64,000 nt of DNA, from contig NZ_CP075338.1 in the NCBI RefSeq assembly GCF_023278365.1, positions 1,364,001-1,428,000 of the forward strand, in the 5' to 3' direction. A program made the position numbers and the translations under genes. Under the pieces are notes generated by a model. That model was not told where the DNA came from, did no database searches, and worked only from the letters and a program-made list of their open reading frames with translations. Shown in pieces: positions 15,778 through 24,341 of this stretch. How positions within the stretch are numbered: the stretch's first letter is position 1; each line of letters opens with the position of its first letter. Origin of the DNA: Epilithonimonas zeae. Its GTDB lineage: Bacteria > Bacteroidota > Bacteroidia > Flavobacteriales > Weeksellaceae.

Positions 15778-15867
15778 TACTGCTAACAAGGTTTAGCTTT
15801 ATTCAATAGTAGTTTTTCAATCAAACTTTAACATTTCATCTTTCAAATCTCCAGAATATTAGCTGTA
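15778..15867. repeat. attC-like inverted-repeat element 3 (short, diverged)
   Basis: Ends TACTGCTAAC (15778-15787) and ATTAGCTGTA (15858-15867) pair at 8 of the outer 9 bases, but the right core has ATTAGC instead of GTTAGC. Left TAACAAGG is kept. The internal core reads AATCAAACTTTAAC (15819-15832). At 90 bp it is about 45 bp shorter than the other two, and its inner arms pair poorly. It may be a decayed or terminal site. Confidence 0.55.
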
Positions 15868-15942
15868 TTTTTACAAGAACGACAAGTAATACAAGTTAAT
15901 TTTGACATTTCGTACCTGCTCAACACAAAAACACTAAACAAA

Positions 15943-16734
15943 ATGGGATTATTTGATATTTTTAAGAAAAAAGAAGAACGGAAAGAAAATCAGGAAAGCA
16001 GAATATTGCTTGCAATGCCAATGTTTGTAAATGGCGACAGGTACGAATTAAACGCCATTGTCGACCATCTGAAAAATTATTGGAATTTAGCTGTGACAGA
16101 TATTGATGGAGATGATGAAACTGCAATTTTAAACATCGATGATGAGAAAGTTGCTATTGCTTTTATGCCTATTGCCATTCCGATAGAGGACATTACCGGA
16201 ACTGCACAATACGCCTATAATTGGCCAACTGTATTGGATGAGGTTAAAAATTCTACCGGACATTCTATTGTTTCCGTATTGTCGGGAACAAAAACGGACG
16301 CAGAAAGATTTAAACTTTTGAGCAAAATCTTACATTCAATCTTAACAACATCAAACTCAATTGGGATTTATCAAGGAAGTCAGACGCTTCTTATCCCTAA
16401 AGAGCAATATCTAGAAAGTGCAGAAAACTTAAAAAATGATGCTACGCCAGTCAATCTTTGGGTTTATATTGGCTTAAGGGAATCTGAAGAAGGAAATTCC
16501 GTTTACACTTACGGTTTGAGTGCATTTGGAAAACTAGAGATGGAAATTATTAACTCAAAACTAGGTTTGGAGGAATTGTACGATTTCATTTACAACATAT
16601 GTGCATATGTGATCAACAGTAATGTAACATTTAAAGATGGAGAAACTTTGGGTTATACAGCTGAACAAAAAATCAACATAACACTTTCTAAAGGACAATT
16701 GGTTGACGGACAAACCCTGAAACTTGAAATGTAA
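15943..16734 (+). CDS. DUF4261-family protein
   Basis: 263 residues. After a basic start (GLFDIFKKKEERK) the chain has the DUF4261 features: SRILLAMPMFVNGD, a central AFMPIAIPIEDITGTAQYAYNWP, and GIYQGSQTLLIPKEQYL. DUF4261 proteins often occur near polymorphic toxins and are viewed as possible immunity-associated proteins; activity unknown. It is the first gene after element 3 and has no downstream element, so it could be the last captured unit or the first native gene. Confidence 0.8.
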   Translation: MGLFDIFKKKEERKENQESRILLAMPMFVNGDRYELNAIVDHLKNYWNLAVTDIDGDDETAILNIDDEKVAIAFMPIAIPIEDITGTAQYAYNWPTVLDEVKNSTGHSIVSVLSGTKTDAERFKLLSKILHSILTTSNSIGIYQGSQTLLIPKEQYLESAENLKNDATPVNLWVYIGLRESEEGNSVYTYGLSAFGKLEMEIINSKLGLEELYDFIYNICAYVINSNVTFKDGETLGYTAEQKINITLSKGQLVDGQTLKLEM

Positions 16735-16841
16735 AGCTACAGCTCAACTAATGTACTCAGCTTTTAAACTAATAAATATAAATTTACTAAATAAACGATT
16801 TTAATAAACTTAAATTAAGACATAATCTCAAAAAAAACACA

Positions 16842-17318
16842 ATGAATCAAGTTTTACCACTTATAACGATATTTTTAGTCTGTCTGATTTTTATTTTTTG
16901 GAAAAGCAAAAGTCATAAAAAACAAGCTACATCATCGCTTACTGAATTAGATATATTTATGTCGCTACAATTCTCATTGGATCACGCAGAATTTACACTT
17001 AATAAAAACAAAAACTTGTATCCTTTTGCGATGACGATGTCTAATAATGGCGTGGACACAGACTATTACAATTTCGAAAACAAAGAAGTTTCGATTGAGA
17101 ACATTGAGAATCAATTAAAAGAAAGCAAAACCGATATGGGTTTGATTTTGATAATTTCAAATGATGCAGAGAATTCCAGACTTGAAATTCAAAGCTTTTT
17201 AAAAGGAATTAAAAAAAGTAAACGTGAGATTATGAATTACAAAACTGTAGATAACAAGTATATAATTGACAGACAAAATATCAAAACTATTGACGAACGT
17301 CCTAATTTTATTTATTAG
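16842..17318 (+). CDS. Membrane-anchored hypothetical protein
   Basis: 158 residues. A single N-terminal hydrophobic helix (VLPLITIFLVCLIFIFW) followed by KSKSHKK gives an N-out/C-in anchor or uncleaved signal. The remaining ~120 residues are charged with regular strands and helices (FAMTMSNNGVDTDYYNFENK). No family recognised. It lies in a one-way run of island genes; 107 bp upstream gap is AT-rich with no repeat. Confidence 0.6.
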   Translation: MNQVLPLITIFLVCLIFIFWKSKSHKKQATSSLTELDIFMSLQFSLDHAEFTLNKNKNLYPFAMTMSNNGVDTDYYNFENKEVSIENIENQLKESKTDMGLILIISNDAENSRLEIQSFLKGIKKSKREIMNYKTVDNKYIIDRQNIKTIDERPNFIY

Positions 17319-17424
17319 AAATAAAGCTTTTGCCAAGATTTATGACAAAATACGCTGAAGTTCAGAATTATCAGTATTTTGCAATATTACATACAACAAC
17401 CCCAGCACTAAAGAAAGAGTTGAA

Positions 17425-17739
17425 TTGACATTTAGCGAAGGTAATGAATTCCTGACGATTACATATCTTCTACAAACTGAATCCGATTATAAAAAATTCA
17501 TTTCAACCTTATATGATTATCATTTTAAATACAGCAAAAGAAACAAGCGTTATCAATTGCCGACGAGCTCTTATTCTGGAGAAAATATATATCTTATGGG
17601 TTTGAAAAGAATTGATGGAAAACAATTTTACACTTTGAAATATGATAGTTATGTAGACAAAGCATTGTCTGGACCACGACCAAATTCTCAAAATCAGATT
17701 CCGCTTCCTCCAAAATCTGATAGTGTGAAAGTAAAATAA
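17425..17739 (+). CDS. Probable N-terminally truncated or frameshifted orphan
   Basis: 104 residues if the TTG at 17425 is used. The frame is open back to a stop at 17356, and the upstream residues (ITYNNPSTKERVELTF) continue the protein style, but no ATG exists in that stretch. In another frame an ATG at 17342 starts a 28-residue reading (MTKYAEVQNYQYFAILH) that ends inside this gene. This looks like a gene with a lost start or a frameshift. The C-terminus is Pro-rich (RPNSQNQIPLPPKS). Function unknown. Confidence 0.45.
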   Translation: MTFSEGNEFLTITYLLQTESDYKKFISTLYDYHFKYSKRNKRYQLPTSSYSGENIYLMGLKRIDGKQFYTLKYDSYVDKALSGPRPNSQNQIPLPPKSDSVKVK

Positions 17740-17763
17740 AATTTAGTAAAAAACGCAGGGAAT

Positions 17764-18279
17764 ATGAAAACACAACTGAAAATTTTCGCATTATCTACAA
17801 TATTACTCTTGTACAGCTGTAAAGAAAATGGTGATAAAGGGTCTAAAAAGAATGTCGCAGACAATGAGTTTCTTAAAACTTTGGTAGTAAGACCAATCGG
17901 AAAAAGCAATTATTACATTTCGCTTCCTAAAGATTATGTGATAGAAGAAACGAACGGAGAAGACTTTTCCGTTTACCATTTTCATCCTGCAGACAGCACA
18001 AAAAAAGAAGATTTCTCAGGAGGTTTTTATTTTGGAAATCATCCCAGCCAGTTTCCTCCAGATAATAAAAGCTGTACAACAGAAAATAAGAAGAATAGAA
18101 TACTTGGCCAAGATTCTAATTGGACAGTCTATAACTGTAACGGCAATTACTCTATCCAAACCATTATTGATAGTAAAAGTGGTGAGAATTGGAATGAATT
18201 GCTTCATCTTTTTGGAAATGCCCAATCCAATAAAAATCTCAATAATCTGTTGTTTATTTTTACGACAATGAAGAAATAG
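17764..18279 (+). CDS. Lipoprotein, unknown function
   Basis: 171 residues with an SPII signal: KIFALSTILLLYSC with the lipobox Cys at residue ~19. The mature part (VVRPIGKSNYYISLPKDYVIEETNGEDFSVYHF) suggests a beta-rich domain of the kind found in T6SS- or toxin-neighbouring lipoproteins. It starts 24 bp after the truncated orphan. Family not recognised. Confidence 0.65.
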   Translation: MKTQLKIFALSTILLLYSCKENGDKGSKKNVADNEFLKTLVVRPIGKSNYYISLPKDYVIEETNGEDFSVYHFHPADSTKKEDFSGGFYFGNHPSQFPPDNKSCTTENKKNRILGQDSNWTVYNCNGNYSIQTIIDSKSGENWNELLHLFGNAQSNKNLNNLLFIFTTMKK

Positions 18280-18396
18280 GAATTTGAAAAATTGAATTAT
18301 ACATTCACTTGGTATCGACATCAACCATTTAAAGAATGCTAAGATTAAGAAATATGTTTGAAATTTAACACAAATAACTGCAACATTATTTACCAA

Positions 18397-19101
18397 ATGA
18401 TAAAACCACAAGAATTTTTAACAAAATATAACATTGATTTAAACAAAACAACCAGTTTATTAAGTCAAAAAGGATTTAGATTATTATCGGAAGATGAGAT
18501 TAAGGAAACCAAAGAATGGCTAGCCAACTATAAATTGGGGATTGACCTTTTTCCAATTATAACTAATGATGAAAGTGACTTTATCGCAGTTTACACAGAA
18601 GAACCTTTGCTGGATAAAGTGGCTTTGTTGCAACACAGTGATCTAGACTTCACTCCAAAATTCAAAAATATCAATAACTTAATCAATCATATAAAAAATG
18701 GAATTATAAATCACGATAATAATTGGGAAAGTTTTGATAATCATTTTGATTACCCCAACCATACTAATAATCAGCAAGAAAAATTAATTATTGAAAAATT
18801 AAAAAAGAACTTAGAAAATAAAGATATATCGAGTGACAGATATGAGCTTCTAACTTCTGCAATAATGGTTTTTACACCTTATGAAAAAATTGAAAATATC
18901 TATCCATATTTAGATGACAAGGATGTATTTGTTCGGCAAAAATGTGTCTCAATTCTTGGAGATTTTTACAGGCACGAGCCGATAAAAGAAAAAATACGGA
19001 AAACATTGAAAACAATCAATAATGAAGTATTAGCAAAACAAGTCTATGATGGTTCTTTGGTTGAAGCTAAAAAAGGATTTTGGAAATCATTGTTTAATTG
19101 A
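18397..19101 (+). CDS. SMI1/HEAT-like hypothetical protein
   Basis: 234 residues from MIKPQEFLTKYNIDL; the frame extends to 18358 but the added residues come from the AT-rich spacer. A middle part (FIAVYTEEPLLDKVALLQHSD) resembles SMI1/KNR4-type proteins. The C-terminal ~70 residues (YPYLDDKDVFVRQKCVSILGDFYR) look like a HEAT/armadillo repeat. Both are common in immunity proteins; the specific partner is unknown. Cytosolic. Confidence 0.6.
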   Translation: MIKPQEFLTKYNIDLNKTTSLLSQKGFRLLSEDEIKETKEWLANYKLGIDLFPIITNDESDFIAVYTEEPLLDKVALLQHSDLDFTPKFKNINNLINHIKNGIINHDNNWESFDNHFDYPNHTNNQQEKLIIEKLKKNLENKDISSDRYELLTSAIMVFTPYEKIENIYPYLDDKDVFVRQKCVSILGDFYRHEPIKEKIRKTLKTINNEVLAKQVYDGSLVEAKKGFWKSLFN

Positions 19102-19185
19102 TTGAGAAGAATACAATATTTGCTAAAATAAGTTTAGATAATTTCTGTTTTCAAATTAAAACGAAAATATTAAAACAAAAAAACT

Positions 19186-19683
19186 ATGAAAAACAAAGCA
19201 ATTATTATCGGATTATCATTGTTGCTGTGCCTTTTTGCCTTTCTAATTAGAGATTGGTTTTTGTCGTTTTTTATAGCCGAAATTACGGGTGAAAATATTT
19301 TGTTTAGTGACAGTTCAAACGTAACTCATCAGATTTTCCCGATGCTGATTTTTATTTGCTCATTTGGAATAATTCCTTTCTTATACCTGATTGCCAAAAA
19401 TTATTGTAAAATCTATTCGGGTAAACAACAATTATTTTCTCTACTCATTATCATAATTTCAGGATTTCTATTTTTGGGATTGAGAGTGATTTATCTAAAA
19501 TTTAAAGTTGCTCAAATCAACGACATTTTAAGAAGAGCCGAATTTACTTCCGAAGCTGATATTCCCAGAATTAATTTTCAGGATATGTATTTGGAATATT
19601 ATCTGTTGGCTGGTTTGGTAGTTGGAACAATACTTTGTATGATTATTTTTAAAAAATCTTCAAATAGTGAATTTAAAAACTAA
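19186..19683 (+). CDS. Three-helix membrane protein
   Basis: 165 residues with at least three strong hydrophobic segments: IIIGLSLLLCLFAFLI near the N-terminus, MLIFICSFGIIPFLYLI, and LLIIIISGFLFLGLRVIYL, with a further one (YLLAGLVVGTILCMIIF) before the basic C-terminus. No family recognised. Membrane immunity proteins of this size are common in toxin loci, but that role is an inference from the neighbourhood. Confidence 0.6.
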   Translation: MKNKAIIIGLSLLLCLFAFLIRDWFLSFFIAEITGENILFSDSSNVTHQIFPMLIFICSFGIIPFLYLIAKNYCKIYSGKQQLFSLLIIIISGFLFLGLRVIYLKFKVAQINDILRRAEFTSEADIPRINFQDMYLEYYLLAGLVVGTILCMIIFKKSSNSEFKN

Positions 19684-19701
19684 ATTCAAAGAAACTTCTG
19701 T

Positions 19702-19974
19702 ATGAAAACATTGGAAAACCGAATATTAAGCTTTGACAATTGGGAGCAACCGTGGACATTTTGTGAATTTGTATTTCAGGATAAAACATTAAATTACAAT
19801 GAATTAAATTTATTCAACGAAATCTGGACAAAAGGCGGCGCCTTCGAATTATGGAATGATTACGATTTGGTTTTAGGTTGTAAGGCAAGTCACTCTTTTA
19901 TTGCTGACAATTACAATTTGGCAGATAAAGCCATTGCTAATATTGTTCGGGCACTTTCTTATGAGTGGAAATAA
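19702..19974 (+). CDS. Small acidic hypothetical protein
   Basis: 90 residues, aromatic-rich and acidic, no signal (NRILSFDNWEQPWTFCEFVF; LWNDYDLVLGCKASHSF). Size and composition resemble small cytosolic immunity proteins. It starts 18 bp after the membrane protein gene, so the two are likely co-transcribed. A short remnant ORF begins directly after it. Confidence 0.55.
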   Translation: MKTLENRILSFDNWEQPWTFCEFVFQDKTLNYNELNLFNEIWTKGGAFELWNDYDLVLGCKASHSFIADNYNLADKAIANIVRALSYEWK

Positions 19975-19975
19975 T

Positions 19976-20056
19976 ATGAAATTAAAAGGTTTTTACATAG
20001 ACATTAAAGAAAGCATTGAGCAACATTTCAGTTTCCTCGAAATATTTGGTTTATAA
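19976..20056 (+). pseudogene. Remnant ORF (26 aa), N-terminus of a lost gene
   Basis: ATG at 19976 overlaps the end of the preceding gene region by style and encodes 26 residues ending in EQHFSFLEIFGL before a TAA. The F-x-F-L-x-x-x-G-[FL] ending resembles the early part of several orphan island proteins. It is too short to be a normal gene and is followed by unrelated sequence, so it is best read as the start of a truncated gene. Confidence 0.35.
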
Positions 20057-20087
20057 TTACATTCTACCACATCAACAATAACATTTT

Positions 20088-20792
20088 ATGAAATTAATAA
20101 ATGCCTTTCCAAAACTAAACGAAAAGTTATTAGCCCAGGTTGAAAACACCTTAGAGCAGCGATTTGGCTATAAAAACATACCAACCGACTATAAGAATTT
20201 TCTGTTAAACAATAATGGCGGTTATGTTTCGCCGGGATATATAGACGATACGGATGACGCTGAACATACACAAGAAGTTGTATTTGAAACACCTTTAAAA
20301 TGGGTAAGAATGAACAATGCTTCAGTTGAGCCTGCTTTGATTTGCTTTTTTGGAGTTTGGCTGGAAGATGATATGAATGAAGATGAGGTTGAAAATTGGG
20401 ATTTGCCCGAACTTATTTTATCCAACGCAAATTCTAAGGAAGATTTTGATGTTTTGCCAGATCATATGATGTCGATCGCAAGTTGTCAGCATCCTGATGC
20501 TTCCGACATTCTTTGTATTTCGTTAGACAAGCAAGACTATGGATCAATCTATTACAATTACGGTATGTGCGACCATCCTTCAAACTTTCACGGCGATTTT
20601 TATGAAAAAGCTGTAAATCTCGTTCTGCAAAAATATCATCTATCCAATGAAGATACTTATAATTTAGACGAAGAAAATCCAAATGACAGAAAAATAATCA
20701 ACGAACTGAAAAGGGCAACTTTCGTAAAAGTAGGAAATTCATTTACCGAGTTTCTGGAAAATTGCAAGATTATTGATGTAGAAACGGCTTAA
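20088..20792 (+). CDS. SMI1/KNR4-family protein
   Basis: 234 residues with the SMI1/KNR4 pattern: an N-terminal helix, RFGYKNIPTDYKNFLLNNNGGYVSPG (substrate-loop region with NNGG), then acidic strands and GSIYYNYGMCD. SMI1/KNR4 (SUKH) proteins are a main class of bacterial toxin-immunity proteins, each neutralising a specific nuclease or other toxin; no toxin gene is next to it here. Cytosolic. It is the clearest immunity-type gene of the island. Confidence 0.8.
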   Translation: MKLINAFPKLNEKLLAQVENTLEQRFGYKNIPTDYKNFLLNNNGGYVSPGYIDDTDDAEHTQEVVFETPLKWVRMNNASVEPALICFFGVWLEDDMNEDEVENWDLPELILSNANSKEDFDVLPDHMMSIASCQHPDASDILCISLDKQDYGSIYYNYGMCDHPSNFHGDFYEKAVNLVLQKYHLSNEDTYNLDEENPNDRKIINELKRATFVKVGNSFTEFLENCKIIDVETA

Positions 20793-20815
20793 AGATTTTG
20801 ACGAGGAAGAATTTG

Positions 20816-20844
20816 CTTGATGATTTTTAAGTTTAATCATCAAG
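20816..20844. other. Hairpin after the SMI1/KNR4 gene
   Basis: Perfect 10-bp inverted repeat CTTGATGATT (20816-20825) / AATCATCAAG (20835-20844) with a nine-base loop. There is no T run after it, so it may be an attenuator, a weak terminator or a chance palindrome. The preceding bases read DFDEEEFA then stop in one frame, possibly a remnant of a longer C-terminus. Confidence 0.45.
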
Positions 20845-20888
20845 GTATGCGATAAATAATCACCAATCAAAAAGAAAATAAATAACAA

Positions 20889-21323
20889 ATGGATAATAAA
20901 CTAAAACCTTACTGCACAATTATTGGAGAAACAATAGTTACCGTTGTTGTCTTTGGAGACGAGCTGGCCGATTTGTATGGATATGAAATGGATGCAGGCG
21001 ACCCATTTTGGTACATATCTGGCACAGATGCCTGGTTTGAAAAACAAGAAGTAAACGGCGAAACGTTCCTAGTTGCCAAAACTTACGACAAAGATTATTT
21101 CAGTGTGCCTGTAGACCAGAAAGCACTTGATTTATTGGCGGTTAAAAATGGCATATTGGTACTCTTACCGAATGCGCCATTGAAAGCGGAGGACATTAAA
21201 CAAACGACTGATTTAGAAGAGTTAAGGGAATGGATGAATACCGAAATTGGTGAGGATGAAATTGAGGGCGTAATCTACTGTTTCTACACAGAAGAAGACA
21301 AAAAGAAATATCACGAGCAATAA
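20889..21323 (+). CDS. Acidic hypothetical protein
   Basis: 144 residues, acidic, no signal. It opens KPYCTIIGETIVTVVVFGDELADLYG, includes GDPFWYISGTDAWF and ends with a charged helix EEDKKKYHEQ. No family recognised. Its position between an SMI1/KNR4 gene and another orphan, 16 bp apart from the latter, suggests a shared transcript and an accessory or immunity role. Confidence 0.55.
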   Translation: MDNKLKPYCTIIGETIVTVVVFGDELADLYGYEMDAGDPFWYISGTDAWFEKQEVNGETFLVAKTYDKDYFSVPVDQKALDLLAVKNGILVLLPNAPLKAEDIKQTTDLEELREWMNTEIGEDEIEGVIYCFYTEEDKKKYHEQ

Positions 21324-21338
21324 ACTAAAACTTGTTTT

Positions 21339-22019
21339 ATGAAGTTATATCCAACAATTGACGAAGTTTTTGAAGCACCAATGACTGTTTTCAAAACCAT
21401 ATTCTTTCCGCTATTGACAGTTGCCTTAAAGGACCTGAACAAAGGCGAAGGTAAAGTTCATTTTGTAACTGTTTGGGGAAATGGCGATCCTGACCTAAAT
21501 TTCAAAGATGAGTTGTTTGGTTTTAATTTTATCAAATTCGATTGGACAGGTGAAAAATATAAGTTTAATGGAGACTTAAGCAGTATTGAAACGTTTGATA
21601 AGTTGAGCGACTGGTACGCAGAAGCTGAGAAAGAATACGAAGAAAACAAGGCCGATTATCTGACACAAAAAGCCTACGAGGAAGTTAAGAAAAGTCATTT
21701 TGCGATACAGAACGAGCGTAGAAGGAAGATTTCTTTTGAATATTATCATTATGTGAAAGGGCTTATCAATTATTGGATAACGAGAGATAAATATCTGGAA
21801 ACCGGATTATTTATTCAGGGTGGAGCCTATACCGACTGTGACAGTAACCACGAGCGAAAAATCTATGAAAAACTAAGCGCTACAGGTGCTACAACACGAA
21901 ACAACGAGTTAATCGGAAAACTTACAGGTTATAATTATAGCGGTTTCGGGGAAGATGAGATCAGTTTATATATTGATAGAAAACAACAACAAGTATTTCA
22001 AAAATTTAATTGGACCTAA
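21339..22019 (+). CDS. Hypothetical cytosolic protein
   Basis: 226 residues, charged, no signal. The N-terminal half has strands around FVTVWGNGDPDLNF; the middle is a long charged helix (SDWYAEAEKEYEENKADYLTQKAYEEVKK); the C-terminal part has FIQGGAYTDCDSNH and ends in a basic strand. I do not recognise a family. Neighbouring genes on the same strand lie 16 and 24 bp away, so it belongs to an operon-like group. Confidence 0.55.
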   Translation: MKLYPTIDEVFEAPMTVFKTIFFPLLTVALKDLNKGEGKVHFVTVWGNGDPDLNFKDELFGFNFIKFDWTGEKYKFNGDLSSIETFDKLSDWYAEAEKEYEENKADYLTQKAYEEVKKSHFAIQNERRRKISFEYYHYVKGLINYWITRDKYLETGLFIQGGAYTDCDSNHERKIYEKLSATGATTRNNELIGKLTGYNYSGFGEDEISLYIDRKQQQVFQKFNWT

Positions 22020-22042
22020 ACTATTAACTAAAAAATACGAAA

Positions 22043-22915
22043 ATGCCATTTCCAATTGATCTCAAATACATCGAAGAAACTGAAAAAGAGCTTGGACTTA
22101 CGTTTCCCGACAGTTTCAAAAACAAAATGCGCAAAGAAAACGGTGGAGCTTTAAGCACCAAAGAAGATGACTGGCAACTTTTCCCATTTTTTGACCAAGC
22201 AGACCAAAAGCGAATAAGCAGGACTTCCAATCATATCGTTTTAGAAACCAAACTAGCCAGAAATTGGGGCAATTTTCCAGTCGATGGAATAGCAATTGCA
22301 TCAAACGGATCTGCCGATTACTTGATCTTATTAACAACAAAAGAAAACGATAAACTGTTAGACGATAAGATTTTTTCGTGGCTTCACGAAACGGGAGAAG
22401 TAAAAGAAATCGCTAAAAGCATTGAAGAAATTACCTCAATTACTTTAAAAGCTAAAAGCAAGAAGCAAGTTCAGAAACAGAAATTAAACAGCCTAAAAAC
22501 AGATGATGGGTTTGGTATCGATAGCATTCCATCGCCTTGGATATTAACAGAAAAATTTTCTCACAACAAACCGCCATTTTATACTTTTCAAATTGGCAAA
22601 GGAACTGATTGTTTGGTGAGTTTAGAAACAGCTTTCCCGACAGATATACTTAATACCGACAAGTATTGGTTTGACCAATGGAAGAAAGAAACGGGATTAA
22701 AACCCAACAAGAATGATTTGTTCATACAACGAAATGACTTAGAAGACTATTCCTACATTATTGTAAGAGGTAAAAATAGTACACCCGTTTATTATTGGAT
22801 CAACAGCAAACAAACTGAAAAATGGCACTTAAAAATGAAAACCAGCTCAAGCAGACATAACGGAGATTTTAAGGAACTTAGCAAGTTGCTTAGTAACATT
22901 CGAGTTGAAAATTAA
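22043..22915 (+). CDS. SMI1/KNR4-like protein
   Basis: 290 residues. The N-terminal domain has the SMI1/KNR4 signature: DLKYIEETEKELGLTFPDSFKNK, ENGGAL, DDWQLFPFFD, then a middle strand set AIASNGSADYLILL. The C-terminal ~130 residues (ILTEKFSHNKPPFYTFQIGKG) are a second, unrecognised beta-rich domain. SUKH proteins neutralise secreted toxins; the partner is not in the window. Cytosolic. Confidence 0.75.
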   Translation: MPFPIDLKYIEETEKELGLTFPDSFKNKMRKENGGALSTKEDDWQLFPFFDQADQKRISRTSNHIVLETKLARNWGNFPVDGIAIASNGSADYLILLTTKENDKLLDDKIFSWLHETGEVKEIAKSIEEITSITLKAKSKKQVQKQKLNSLKTDDGFGIDSIPSPWILTEKFSHNKPPFYTFQIGKGTDCLVSLETAFPTDILNTDKYWFDQWKKETGLKPNKNDLFIQRNDLEDYSYIIVRGKNSTPVYYWINSKQTEKWHLKMKTSSSRHNGDFKELSKLLSNIRVEN

Positions 22916-23011
22916 TGATATAAATTTAAAAAGGTAAAACTGAGGGCAAACCAAACTTCCAGAAAAATCCTTTGCAAAGAATATTTCACAAAATCTAAAT
23001 AAAAAAACAAA

Positions 23012-23677
23012 ATGAAAAAACTATTATTCGTTATTCTGTTATTATCAAATTTGATTGCTTTCTCACAAAATAAGGAGAAAGAATACAAAAAGTTCTTTGA
23101 AAATGGGAAACTCAAAGAACAAGGATATAAAAATAAGAAAGGAGAAAATGTTGGAATTTTCAAATATTACTACGAAAATGGTCAGGTTTATGTTACCGGA
23201 CAATTCGAAAATGGAAAAGAAACTGGAAAATGGCTCTATTTCTTTAAAGACGGAAAGCCATACATGACCGGTAATTTTGAAAATGGAAAGCAAAGTGGAG
23301 AATGGAAAAAATATTACAACAATGATAAATTAATGCAAGTGGAATACTACAAAAATGGAAATTTAACAGGTGAATGGAAATTCTACCACGAAAATGGCGA
23401 ATTGTTTAACATAGGAAACTATACTAATGGAAATAAAATCGGAGAATGGAAGGCTTACCACGAAAACGGAAAATTGTCCAGCATCGCATATTTTGAAAAT
23501 GGCGAACAGACTGGTGAAGCGAAAACTTACTATAACAATGGACAACTATGGGGATCGGGAAATTTCGCAAACGATCATCAAATCGGAGAATGGAAAACAC
23601 ACGATAAAAGCGGAAAACTAATTAAATCTGAAATGTTTGATAAAGACGGGAAACTAATAAAAACAGTGGATTATTAA
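23012..23677 (+). CDS. MORN-repeat secreted protein (YwqK-like)
   Basis: 221 residues with a signal peptide (LLFVILLLSNLIAFSQ). About eight repeats of ~23 residues of the form YYENGQVY-x-TGQFENGKETGKW, NDKLMQVEYYKNGNLTGEW, HENGKLSSIAYFENGEQTGE, i.e. MORN/YwqK-type. Such proteins are predicted antitoxin or envelope proteins; exact function unknown. The repeat copies are well conserved and could recombine with each other. Confidence 0.8.
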   Translation: MKKLLFVILLLSNLIAFSQNKEKEYKKFFENGKLKEQGYKNKKGENVGIFKYYYENGQVYVTGQFENGKETGKWLYFFKDGKPYMTGNFENGKQSGEWKKYYNNDKLMQVEYYKNGNLTGEWKFYHENGELFNIGNYTNGNKIGEWKAYHENGKLSSIAYFENGEQTGEAKTYYNNGQLWGSGNFANDHQIGEWKTHDKSGKLIKSEMFDKDGKLIKTVDY

Positions 23678-23716
23678 AGTTTACATTCAGAATTTAATCC
23701 AAAAAACACAATTAAA

Positions 23717-24250
23717 ATGAAAAATATCACAAGAATTATTTTCTTATGTTTAATCGCTTGTCAAAGCAAACCAGAGAAAGCCAAAACAGTTACTAATCAT
23801 CCTAAAATTGCAGAAATTGAACAATCTAAAAGCGATGACAATGAACTGTTCATTCTTCACGAAAAAATAAGTGAAAATTTTGTCAAAATCATTCCGCCTA
23901 AAAATTCCGATTTTGAATTTCCTGATGATGAGGCAAAATTAGAACCTTATAAACACGGTGATTTCAATGCGGATGGAAAACAGGATATTTTGGTTTTTCT
24001 CGGTGCTTGCGGAACTGGTGGTTGTATGTACGGATTGTTTCTAAATCAATCTGATAATTACTATAAATTGGCGTTTATGGATTACTTGAAAAATCCGGAA
24101 TTCATTACAGAAAAAGACGGTTTGTGGACCATCCAATCGTCCGAAGAACTGGAACCTTATAATCCTTCAAAAGTTCAGGTTACCACTTTCAAATTTGATA
24201 AGAAAACTGACCAGTACGAGTTGGATAAAACTTATGTAAGCAAAGAATAA
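23717..24250 (+). CDS. Lipoprotein with Asp-rich loop
   Basis: 177 residues, SPII signal with lipobox LIAC (Cys ~17). A D-x-N-x-D-G-x-x-D loop (FNADGKQDILVFLGACGTGGCMYGLF) follows ~70 residues of linker, similar to the secreted orphan at 1948. GACGTGGC with three close Cys/Gly is unusual and could bind metal. It lies 39 bp after the MORN gene. Function unknown. Confidence 0.65.
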   Translation: MKNITRIIFLCLIACQSKPEKAKTVTNHPKIAEIEQSKSDDNELFILHEKISENFVKIIPPKNSDFEFPDDEAKLEPYKHGDFNADGKQDILVFLGACGTGGCMYGLFLNQSDNYYKLAFMDYLKNPEFITEKDGLWTIQSSEELEPYNPSKVQVTTFKFDKKTDQYELDKTYVSKE

Positions 24251-24341
24251 TGCTTGAAATTGTTAACGGCCTATCTGTTTTCAACACTTTAAATTCTTAA
24301 AAATTGGAAAGAATTTTGCTCCACACTTTCAAATTACGGTT

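Noticed and set aside
16735-16841. Search for a fourth inverted-repeat element after the DUF4261 gene
   Set aside because: No GCTAAC/GTTAGC pair or CCGAAAC word is present; the gap is simple AT-rich sequence.
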